From positions 2,474,622-2,538,621 of the forward strand of contig JAOSJZ010000001.1 in assembly GCA_027493885.1 (NCBI GenBank): a stretch of DNA of 64,000 bases. Direction: 5' to 3'. This DNA is from Gaiella sp. GTDB lineage: Bacteria > Actinomycetota > Thermoleophilia > Gaiellales > Gaiellaceae. The notes below the pieces were generated by a model. It saw only the letters and a program-made list of their open reading frames with translations, was not told where the DNA came from and made no database searches. A program made the translations under genes and the position numbers. Of the stretch, positions 8,462 through 15,425 are shown one piece after another (positions within the stretch are counted from its first letter, which is position 1; the number at the start of each line of letters is the position of its first letter).

Positions 8462-9106
8462 GTGTCCGTGATCGCCGAGCTCGCGACCGACGAGCGCGCG
8501 ATCGTCGTCGCGATCGTGCTCGCGCGGCTGCTCGTGCCGCTCCTGATCCCGCGGATTCCCCTCGTCATCCTCGTCTGCCTGGTCCTCGACGCGGCCGACA
8601 ACTCGCTGCTGGCCCGCTTCACCGAGGTCGACCTCGGTCCCGGTGGGCCGTACCAGTCCTTCGACAAGGCGCTCGACATCTACTACCTGTCGATCGCGTA
8701 CCTCGCGACGATGCGGAACTGGACGAGCGTGCCCGCGTTACGCGTCGCGCAGTTCCTCTTCTATTACGGGCTGGCGGCCCTCGCGCTCTTCGTCGTGCGT
8801 CCGCGCATTCCGGCCCCCGACTGGGGCTTCCGGCTCGCCGCCGAGCCGCTGCCCGGGCAGGCCGACGCGGTGACGAGGGATGCGCGCCGCCGGCGCAAAG
8901 GCCAGGTGCACTGGAACGAGCTGATCGAGAAGGCGGGGCTGCTCGCGCTCCTCTCCGTGATCTTCGCGACGATCCTCTCGGACGTCACGCTGACCGGTCT
9001 CGAGGTCGCGGTCGCCGCGGTCGCGGTCGTCTGCGCCAATACCGCGTACGAAGCCCGCCACGCGCCTCCGCCGGCGCCGTCCGGGCTGCGTGTCGCGGTG
9101 CCGTGA
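8462..9106 (+). CDS. Conserved hypothetical integral membrane protein
   Basis: This 214-residue protein was not recognised. Hydrophobic segments lie near residues 15-45, 75-115 and 150-190. A polar region, DLGPGGPYQSFDKALDIYYL, sits between the first and second groups, and a basic loop, RDARRRRKGQVHWNEL, precedes the last pair. A membrane location with the Arg-rich loop inside is likely. The GTG start follows a G-rich stretch; a seven-codon mini-ORF with its own GGAGGAG lies just upstream (8424-8447). The SLC13-type permease follows after 19 bp, so the two are probably in one operon. Confidence 0.55.
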   Translation: MSVIAELATDERAIVVAIVLARLLVPLLIPRIPLVILVCLVLDAADNSLLARFTEVDLGPGGPYQSFDKALDIYYLSIAYLATMRNWTSVPALRVAQFLFYYGLAALALFVVRPRIPAPDWGFRLAAEPLPGQADAVTRDARRRRKGQVHWNELIEKAGLLALLSVIFATILSDVTLTGLEVAVAAVAVVCANTAYEARHAPPPAPSGLRVAVP

Positions 9107-9125
9107 GAGCGAATCCCCAGTCCCG

Positions 9126-10688
9126 ATGAGCGACTCCACGGTCACCTTCCTGGTCCTCGGGCTCACGGTCGCCGTCTTCGTCTGGGACCGGCTGCCGATC
9201 GGAGTCGTCGCGTTCGGCGTTGTATTGTCTTTGTGGGCAACGGGAGTCCTGGGCCTCGACCAGGCGCTCGCCGGCTTCGGCGACCCGACCGTGATCTTCA
9301 TCGCCTCCCTCTTCGTCGTCTCGGAGGCGCTCGACGCCACCGGGGTCACGGCCTGGGCGGGGCAGCAGCTGATAGCGTGCGCGGGCTCGTCGACGACGAG
9401 GCTGGTCGCGCTGATGATGGGGACGGTCGCGGTCCTGACGGCGCTGATCAGCGTGAACGGCTCCGTTGCGGCGCTCCTGCCCGTCATCGCCGTGACCGCG
9501 CTCCGGGCGCGGCTGCCGCCGTCCCGCGTGCTGATGCCGCTCGCGTTCGGAGCCCACGCCGGCTCGCTGCTCGCGCTCACCGGCTCGCCGGTCAACGTGA
9601 TCGTGTCCGAGTACGCCGACGATGCGGGCGTCGGGCGGTTCGGCTTCTTTTCGTTTGCGCTCGTCGGCGTGCCGCTCCTCGCGGGAACGATCGCGATCGT
9701 CGTCCTCTTCGGCGAGCGGCTCCTGCCGACCCGCAAGCCGAAGTCGATCGCCCGGGACCTCGGGAACCTCGCGCAGACGCTCGTCGACGCCTACGCGCTC
9801 ACGCACGATCCGGACGAGCTCGTGAGCAAGGGCTCGGGCGTCGCCGAGGTCGTCGTCCCGCCGCGCTCGGGGCTCGTCGGCGAGACGATGTTCCCCGGGA
9901 TGACGACCGAGAGCGGCGATCTCGTCGTGCTTGCGATCCGGCGCAAGGACGAGGAGCTGGCCGGAGAGACGGAGATCGCGGTCGGGGACACGCTGCTGCT
10001 CCAGGGCGCCTGGCACGACCTCGAGCATCACCTCGACGACCCCGACGTCCTCGTCGTCGACGACCCCGCGCTCATCCGCCGGCAGGCGGTGCCGCTCGGT
10101 CCGGGGGCGGCTCAGGTGCTCGTGATCGTCTCGGGAATGGTGATCCTGCTCGTCGCCGGCCTGGTGCCTCCGGCCGTCGCGGGGCTCCTGGCGGCCGGAG
10201 GAATCATCCTCTCCGGCGTGCTCACGGTCGACCAGGCCTACCGCGGGATCGGGTGGACGACGGTGATCCTCGTCGGCGGCATGCTCTCGCTCTCGACGGC
10301 GATGGTCTCGAGCGGCGCCGCGCAGAAGCTCGCCGACCGGCTCGTCGACCTCGTCGGCGACGCCGGTCCCCACGCCCTTCTGCTCGGGCTCGTCCTCCTC
10401 ACGTTCGTGCTGGGGCAGCTGATCTCGAACATGGCGACGGCGCTGATCGTGCTGCCCGTCGCCGTCTCGGCCGCGGCCGAGCTCGACGTGTCCGCGAGGC
10501 CGGTGCTGATGGCGGTCGCCGTCGCCTCCGCAGCCGCGCTCCTGACGCCCGTCGCGACGCCGGCGAACCTGATGGTGATGGGGCCGGGTGGCTACCGGTT
10601 CGGCGACTACTGGAAGCTCGGGCTGCCGCTGATGGTCCTCTACGGCGTCGTGGCGGTGCTCCTCGTCCCCGTGATCTGGTCGTTCTGA
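9126..10688 (+). CDS. SLC13/CitT-superfamily permease with internal TrkA_C domain
   Basis: This 520-residue transporter is arranged as a membrane half (residues 1-205), a soluble central region (about 215-315) and a second membrane half (about 330-520). The first half carries GFGDPTVIFIASLFVVSEAL and the hairpin SVNGSVAALLPVIAVTALRA. The second half repeats the pattern with GIGWTTVILVGGMLSLSTAM, SNMATALIVLPVAV and TPVATPANLMVMGPGGYRFG. The central part, GSGVAEVVVPPRSGLVGETM to VGDTLLLQGAWHDL, is a single RCK/TrkA_C module as found in SLC13 permeases of the YbhI/SdcS-like branch. The substrate is probably a divalent anion or dicarboxylate (family knowledge), driven by sodium or protons. The stop is 1 bp before the next start. 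Confidence 0.88.
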   Translation: MSDSTVTFLVLGLTVAVFVWDRLPIGVVAFGVVLSLWATGVLGLDQALAGFGDPTVIFIASLFVVSEALDATGVTAWAGQQLIACAGSSTTRLVALMMGTVAVLTALISVNGSVAALLPVIAVTALRARLPPSRVLMPLAFGAHAGSLLALTGSPVNVIVSEYADDAGVGRFGFFSFALVGVPLLAGTIAIVVLFGERLLPTRKPKSIARDLGNLAQTLVDAYALTHDPDELVSKGSGVAEVVVPPRSGLVGETMFPGMTTESGDLVVLAIRRKDEELAGETEIAVGDTLLLQGAWHDLEHHLDDPDVLVVDDPALIRRQAVPLGPGAAQVLVIVSGMVILLVAGLVPPAVAGLLAAGGIILSGVLTVDQAYRGIGWTTVILVGGMLSLSTAMVSSGAAQKLADRLVDLVGDAGPHALLLGLVLLTFVLGQLISNMATALIVLPVAVSAAAELDVSARPVLMAVAVASAAALLTPVATPANLMVMGPGGYRFGDYWKLGLPLMVLYGVVAVLLVPVIWSF

Positions 10689-10689
10689 G

Positions 10690-11217
10690 ATGGCCGAGCC
10701 CGGGCCGTACGAGGCGGCGGACGGCGATCCACGCTGGCTCGGCCTGCGGTTCGGGAGCAAGCAGGCGACGCACGGGATCTACATCGAGATCGTCCTCCTG
10801 GCCGTGATCCTCGCGCTCGAGAGCAAGCGACCCTCCGACCGGGACATCGTCAGCTCCGTCGTCGGCACGATCGTGGTCGTCGTCCTCGCCGACCTCTACG
10901 CATACTACGTGGGGACGATGATCGGCACGGGCAAGCGGCCGACGGGCCGCGAGCTCCGCACCGCGATGGTGGGCGAGACGGGTGGGCTCGTGTCCACGCT
11001 GCCGGTGGTGTTGCTCCTCATGCTCGGGGTCGCGGGCGTCTACAGCCTCCAGGCCGGGTTCACGCTCGCGAAGTGGGCCGGTGTGGTCATGATCGGCGCC
11101 TACGCGCTCTACGCCCACCGCCGCGCCGGCCTCACCATCCGGCAGAGCGTGCCGGCAACCGTCTTCCTCCTCCTCTTGGGGCTGGCGCTCGTCGCGCTCA
11201 AGGCCCTTGTCCACTGA
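10690..11217 (+). CDS. Hypothetical membrane protein (4 TM)
   Basis: This 175-residue protein has a 30-residue soluble N-terminus (EPGPYEAADGDPRWLG) followed by about four hydrophobic segments: EIVLLAVILAL, IVVVVLADLYAYYVG, STLPVVLLLMLGVAG and TVFLLLLGLALVALK. I do not recognise the family. It starts one base after the permease stop (TGAG-ATG), so it is almost certainly translated from the same mRNA and may be an accessory of that permease. Its last 20 bases overlap, convergently, the end of the decayed gene on the other strand. Confidence 0.5.
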   Translation: MAEPGPYEAADGDPRWLGLRFGSKQATHGIYIEIVLLAVILALESKRPSDRDIVSSVVGTIVVVVLADLYAYYVGTMIGTGKRPTGRELRTAMVGETGGLVSTLPVVLLLMLGVAGVYSLQAGFTLAKWAGVVMIGAYALYAHRRAGLTIRQSVPATVFLLLLGLALVALKALVH

Positions 11218-11847
11218 CCCGGCTCGAGCCGAGCGGCTCGAAGATCAGGGCGCTCACGATCGGCCGCGACTCGGGGGTCGGCTGATCCTGGGTCGAGTAC
11301 GGGCGGTTCAGCAGATGCCGGCGGTGCGGTGCACGAGCGTGGTCGAGCCCCTCCATCGAGGTTGATCGCGCTCCGCGCGCCCAGCTCGACTATCACGGCC
11401 GCGAGCTCGGAGAGCTCGAGCCCGCCGTCGACGCGCGATCGCCGGCCGTCACGATCTCGCCCTCGCGCACGAGCAGCGGGCCGGCCTGGACGAGTTCCCC
11501 GGCCGGCTCCGGCGGAGCGCTGTCGCGCGAGCCGAGGCGCACGTCCGCGCCGTCGACTGCCACGCAGGCGCGCGCCGCGGCGTGCTGCGACACGACCGGC
11601 TCGCCGGGTACCGCGCGGCCGCGATCCAGAGCTCGCCGAGCGGCCGGTAGGGATCGCGCACGAAGAAGCCGCCGACGATCGCCTCGTCGATGTCGTTGGC
11701 GGCGCACCACACGTCGAGCCGCTCTGTCTGGGGAAAGTGGACGACCCGCACGCTCGTCGTGCGGCGGGGATGGCGCACCGCGTACACCGTCGTGACGTGG
11801 CCGTCGTCGAGCGGCTGCCGCCAGAGGAGATACTCGCTCTCGTCCAT
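11198..11847 (-). pseudogene. Decayed phosphodiester-glycosidase (NAGPA/DUF2233-like) gene
   Basis: Coding sense is spread over several frames on the minus strand. An intact beginning (ATG 11847: MDESEYLLWRQPLDDGHVTT) runs to GELWIA. After a shift of frame near 11612 the sequence continues PGEPVVSQHAAARACVAVDG, GSRDSAPPEPAG and QAGPLLVREGEIV. It then jumps directly to DGRRSRVDGGLELSELAAVI and ELGARSAINLDGG, and after another shift near 11357 to NRPYSTQDQPTPESRPIVSA ending LIFEPLG. The last pieces are hallmarks of phosphodiester glycosidase (NAGPA) domains. About 100 or more bases expected between the EIV and DGRRSR segments are missing, with at least three frame changes. This is more damage than one homopolymer error, so I call it a remnant. 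Confidence 0.7.
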
Positions 11848-11923
11848 TCGCGGCCACAGACTAGAGGCGCGGCGCTCGGGCGCGGTAACGTAGAGGGAAC
11901 GTTGGTCAACGAGGAGGCCGTAG

Positions 11924-12082
11924 ATGACGACGCTGCGCGACGACGAGATCCAGACGATCGAGGCCGGAAAGCGCTTCGATCCGCAGGCGGACGCGGACGG
12001 GGACGACTCGGACACGACCGACGGCGATGCCGACGACTCCGACGCCGGCGACGCGGACGCCGACGACGCCGACGCCGCGTAG
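11924..12082 (+). CDS. Asp-rich acidic peptide (52 residues), possible modified-peptide precursor
   Basis: The ATG is preceded by AGGAGG at ideal spacing (6 nt), so translation is well supported. The product has two parts: an N-terminal MTTLRDDEIQTIEAGKRFD of mixed composition, and a tail of about 30 residues made almost only of Asp, Ala, Gly, Thr and Ser (DADGDDSDTTDGDADDSDAG and DADADDADAA), with a net charge near -20. No signal peptide or Cys is present. The 3' third overlaps, in another frame, the start of the JmjC/cupin-4 oxygenase. A conserved-looking leader plus a repetitive polar core beside a 2-oxoglutarate oxygenase is reminiscent of a ribosomally made, post-translationally modified peptide, but this is inference. 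It could instead be a simple acidic partner or metal-binding peptide. Confidence 0.6.
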   Translation: MTTLRDDEIQTIEAGKRFDPQADADGDDSDTTDGDADDSDAGDADADDADAA

Positions 12083-13313
12083 ACGCTCCCGGGCGGCGCT
12101 CGCGCGTTGCCTAGACCCGGTCGGCGCCGAGACGTTCCTCGCCGAGCACTGGGAGCAGCGCCCGCTCGTCGTGCCGCGGGCCGAGCCGGGCCGCTTCGAC
12201 GACCTCCTCTCCGAGGCGGACGTCGAGCGCCTCGTCTGCGGGACGGCGATCCGCTACCCGGGCTTCCGGCTCGTCCGCGAGGGCAGCCAGATCGCCGTCG
12301 GCGCCTACACGAGCGACGTCTCGTGGCGACCGCCGTTCACCGGTACCGCCGAGGTCCCGCGCGTGCTGGCCGAGTGGGACGCCGGCGCGACGATCGTCCT
12401 CCAGGCGCTCCACGTCAACTGGCACCCGCTCGCGGTCTTCTGCCGTCTGCTCGAGGACGCGCTCGGCCGCGGCGTGCAGGCGAACGCGTACTACACGCCG
12501 AGCGGCTCACAGGGCTTCGGTGTCCACCACGACACGCACGACGTGCTCGTCCTCCAGGTCGCCGGCGAGAAGCGCTGGAAGCTGTACGACCCGCTGCTCG
12601 AGCTACCGCTGAAGCACCAGCGCTACGCGGCCGCGCTCGGGGAGCACGGGCCGCCGACCGACGACCTCGGGTTGCGGGCCGGCGACACCCTCTATCTCCC
12701 GCGCGGCTGGTTGCACGAGGCGGAGACGTCCGAGGTCGACTCGCTGCATCTCACGATCGGGGTCGCGGCCCACACGTGGCACGACGCGGCGAGCGCCGCG
12801 CTCGCGACGCTGGAGGACGAGCCCGCCTTCCGCGGCGACGTCGCGCGCGGCAAGGGCGACGGGCTGGCGGAGCTCCTCGCCGAGCGGCTCGACCCCGGGC
12901 TCGCCGAGCGCCGCCGCCGCCGGCGGTTCGTTCAGACCCGGCGGCCGATTCGCGAGGACGGGCTCTCGCAGCTCCGCGCGCTCGAGCGGCTCGACACGGC
13001 GACCCCGCTCGAGCGCCGCGAGACCGTGATCGCCGATCTCGACGAGGACGGCGACGGCTTCGCGCTCGTCTTCGAGGGGAAGGAGATCCGCTTCCCGCGG
13101 CACGCCGGGCCGGAGCTCCGCGCGTGCTTCGAGGCGGAGGAGCCCTTCCGCCCGGATGCTCTGCCCGGCGAGCTCGACGCCGAGGGGCGCCTCGTCCTCG
13201 TCCGCCGCCTCGTCCGCGAGGGCTTCCTCCGCGTCGTCCTCGACGAGGGTGCAGGCCCCTCGTCCAGCGGGCTCGCGGGTCAGCCGACGACGGCGTGGGC
13301 GGTTACGTGGTAG
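12027..13313 (+). CDS. JmjC-type cupin-4 family oxygenase (ROXY-like)
   Basis: This is a 2-oxoglutarate/Fe(II) dioxygenase of the cupin_4 (PF08007) class, related to ribosomal oxygenases that hydroxylate proteins. The conserved N-terminal motif FLAEHWEQRPLVV is near residue 37. The iron triad is visible as HHDTHDVLVLQ (HxD; first His and Asp) and LPRGWLHEAE (distal His), with GEKRWKLYDP between them as usual. The C-terminal third is a winged-helix-like region (VLVRRLVREGFLRVVLD). The first usable start in frame is ATG 12027, inside the upstream acidic gene; no ATG, GTG or TTG lies between the acidic stop and the conserved motif. The gene therefore overlaps its neighbour by 56 bp, or is reached by re-initiation or frameshifting. 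The 3' end overlaps the convergent sucrase/ferredoxin-like gene. Confidence 0.85.
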   Translation: MPTTPTPATRTPTTPTPRRRSRAALARCLDPVGAETFLAEHWEQRPLVVPRAEPGRFDDLLSEADVERLVCGTAIRYPGFRLVREGSQIAVGAYTSDVSWRPPFTGTAEVPRVLAEWDAGATIVLQALHVNWHPLAVFCRLLEDALGRGVQANAYYTPSGSQGFGVHHDTHDVLVLQVAGEKRWKLYDPLLELPLKHQRYAAALGEHGPPTDDLGLRAGDTLYLPRGWLHEAETSEVDSLHLTIGVAAHTWHDAASAALATLEDEPAFRGDVARGKGDGLAELLAERLDPGLAERRRRRRFVQTRRPIREDGLSQLRALERLDTATPLERRETVIADLDEDGDGFALVFEGKEIRFPRHAGPELRACFEAEEPFRPDALPGELDAEGRLVLVRRLVREGFLRVVLDEGAGPSSSGLAGQPTTAWAVTW

Positions 13314-14200
13314 TGGCGCGGGCGGCGAGGCTCGGCGGCGTCGCAGGTGAGGAGCGCCGACTCGCCGAGCTCGGCGACGACGTCGAGCCTATGCGTCGCA
13401 CCGTCGGGCGTGCGGAAGCGGACACGCCAGGCGTCGTCGGCGCTGCGTTCGGACCCGACGAGCGCGAGCTCGTCCACCCCGAGGAGCCCCTCCGAGCCCC
13501 GGAGCGCGCGCTCGGCGGCCTGCACGGGAAAAGAGTACGCGCTGCGGCCACGGTAGTGGCCGAGATCGACGCCGTTCGCGCCGAGCGCGGCAAGCAGGCC
13601 GGGCACGTCGCCCGGCTCGACGCGTCCGTGGTAGGTCCCGTGCGGGAGCGCGACGACGTTGCCGGCGAAGCGGTCGCCGCCGACGTGCGTCGACTGCCAG
13701 ACCTCGCCCGCCGGCGCCGCGTCCCGGAGTGCCTCGTAGAGCGGACGCCCGTGGCGCGCGCAGCAGCGATCGCGCTTGCCGTGCGTGCAGACGACGAGCA
13801 GCGGGTGGGAGACGGCGTCTCCGAGCGCGGAGTCGCCGGCGAGCGCGCCCGCCAGGTCGACGTCGTGCAGGTCCTCCTGGTGCTCGACCTCGAGCCCGAG
13901 AAGCCGCTCCCGACCCGGTCTCGAGGTCGCGAGGAAGACGCGCCGTCCGCTTTCGTCCCGCCGCTCCGGCTGCCTGACGAAGAGCAGCCGCGACGGGCGC
14001 AGCGTCGCGAGCTGCTCGCGCAGGCGTGCCTTGAGCCGCGGTGAGAGGAGGCTGCCGCCGAGCACGTCGCGCCGCCACGCGCCGCGGTACTCGATCAGGA
14101 TCCAGTGGTCGATCCGGCTCGCGGTCGCCACGAGCGGCTCACCCCGGGCCTCTGAGCCGGCGGCGCAGAACGGGCGCTGTTCCTTCGTCCCCGGAGGCAT
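13280..14200 (-). CDS. Sucrase/ferredoxin-like family protein (thioredoxin-fold Fe-S)
   Basis: This 306-residue protein of the sucrase/ferredoxin-like family has a thioredoxin-like fold expected to hold a [2Fe-2S] cluster. The CTHGKRDRCCARHG motif (about residue 138) and the following STHVGGDRFAGNVVALPHG give the Cys/His ligand pattern of the family. The C-terminal about 50 residues (AWRVRFRTPDG to TCDAAEPRRPRHYHV) are an additional small domain. The biochemical role is unknown; an electron-transfer or redox function is assumed. It is convergent with, and overlaps by 34 bp, the JmjC oxygenase gene, which needs Fe(II) and reductant. A functional link is possible but unproven. Confidence 0.85.
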   Translation of the reverse strand: MPPGTKEQRPFCAAGSEARGEPLVATASRIDHWILIEYRGAWRRDVLGGSLLSPRLKARLREQLATLRPSRLLFVRQPERRDESGRRVFLATSRPGRERLLGLEVEHQEDLHDVDLAGALAGDSALGDAVSHPLLVVCTHGKRDRCCARHGRPLYEALRDAAPAGEVWQSTHVGGDRFAGNVVALPHGTYHGRVEPGDVPGLLAALGANGVDLGHYRGRSAYSFPVQAAERALRGSEGLLGVDELALVGSERSADDAWRVRFRTPDGATHRLDVVAELGESALLTCDAAEPRRPRHYHVTAHAVVG

Positions 14201-14260
14201 CGAGCCAGGCTAGCCTCCCGGCAGGGAGCCTTCGTCCCGTACCGCGCCCGAGGAGAAGCC

Positions 14261-15382
14261 GTGAACCTGCACACCGACATCCCGAGCCGCACCGAGATCG
14301 ACGCCCTGCTCGCCCATCGCGACGCCGCGAGCGTCTCGATCTACGTGCCGACCGACCCGGCGTCTCCCGGAGACGCGGAGCGCATCGAGCTCAAGAACCT
14401 CGCATCCGAGGGCGCGAGGCAGCTCGAGGAGGCCGGCGCGGCGAAGGCCGACAGGGATGCGATCGCGGAGCAGCTCGCGGCGCTCGACTCCGACGAGACG
14501 TTCTGGCGCTACCAGGCGCGGAGCCTCGCGCTCTTTGCGACACCGGTGTCGCTCCTCACCTTCCGGCTTCCGAACCGGCTTGTCGCACAGGTTCAGGTCG
14601 CCGACCGCTTCCACCTGAAGCCGCTCCTGCGCGCGGTGACCTTCCCGCAGGTCGCCTTCGTGCTCGCGCTCGCGCAGGGCTCGGTCCGCTTGCTCGAGGT
14701 GGGGCCCGAGCTCGGGTCGTGGGACGTCAAGGTGTCCGACCTGCCGGCCGATGCCGCGAGCGTTCCCGGCATGGCGTCGTTGCCGGACCGTTCTCCGCGC
14801 GGCGAGGTGAAGGGCGCCCCGGTGCAGAAGGTGCGGATGCGGCAGTACTGCCGTCAGGTCGACCAGGCCCTGCGGCCGATCCTGGCGGGTCAGACGGTGC
14901 CGCTGATCCTCGCCGCCGCCGAGCCCCTCGACGGGATCTACCGCTCTGTCAACACGTACCCGCACCTCGCTTCGCGGAGCGTGTCCGGCAGCCCCGAGGT
15001 GGCATCGGACAGCGACCTCGTCGCAGACGCCCGCACGGTCCTCGACGAGGTGTACGCAGCCGAGCTCGCCCGGGTGCGCGAGCTCTTCGAGCGTCGCGCC
15101 TCCCAGGGGCGCACCATGCTGGACGTCGGCGACATCGCCCGCGCCGCGACGTTCGGTGCCGTGGACACGGTGATCGTCGACATCGACGACGTCGTCCCCG
15201 GCACCGTGGACGAGGATTCCGGCGCGGTGACCTTCGCCGAGGTCGACGACGCGGTCGCGTACGGCATCGTCGACGAGATCGCGCGTCGGGTCTGGCTCAA
15301 CGGAGGGCGGGTGCTCGCCCTGCGGCGCGAGGACGTGCCGGGCGGCGGGCCTGCCGCCGGAATCCTGCGCTACGCCGTCTGA
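14261..15382 (+). CDS. baeRF-family (bacterial archaeo-eukaryotic release-factor-like) protein
   Basis: This 373-residue protein resembles the bacterial eRF1-like (baeRF) group. It opens with the typical PSRTEIDALLAHRDAASVSI, YVPTDPASPGDAERIELKNL and FWRYQARSLALFATP. The middle domain carries LALAQGSVRLLEVGP, and the C-terminal domain AAEPLDGIYRSVNTYPHL and VAYGIVDEIARRVWLNGGRV, where the last helix-strand is characteristic. These proteins are proposed to act on ribosomes, possibly in rescue or stress, but no activity is proven. The GTG start has a GAGGAGAA ribosome-binding site. The gene stands between two divergent or unrelated neighbours, so it is probably transcribed alone. Confidence 0.75.
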   Translation: MNLHTDIPSRTEIDALLAHRDAASVSIYVPTDPASPGDAERIELKNLASEGARQLEEAGAAKADRDAIAEQLAALDSDETFWRYQARSLALFATPVSLLTFRLPNRLVAQVQVADRFHLKPLLRAVTFPQVAFVLALAQGSVRLLEVGPELGSWDVKVSDLPADAASVPGMASLPDRSPRGEVKGAPVQKVRMRQYCRQVDQALRPILAGQTVPLILAAAEPLDGIYRSVNTYPHLASRSVSGSPEVASDSDLVADARTVLDEVYAAELARVRELFERRASQGRTMLDVGDIARAATFGAVDTVIVDIDDVVPGTVDEDSGAVTFAEVDDAVAYGIVDEIARRVWLNGGRVLALRREDVPGGGPAAGILRYAV

Positions 15383-15425
15383 CGGCCGGCCGCGGCCGCC
15401 GAGCCGTATGCGAGGATCCGGCGCG

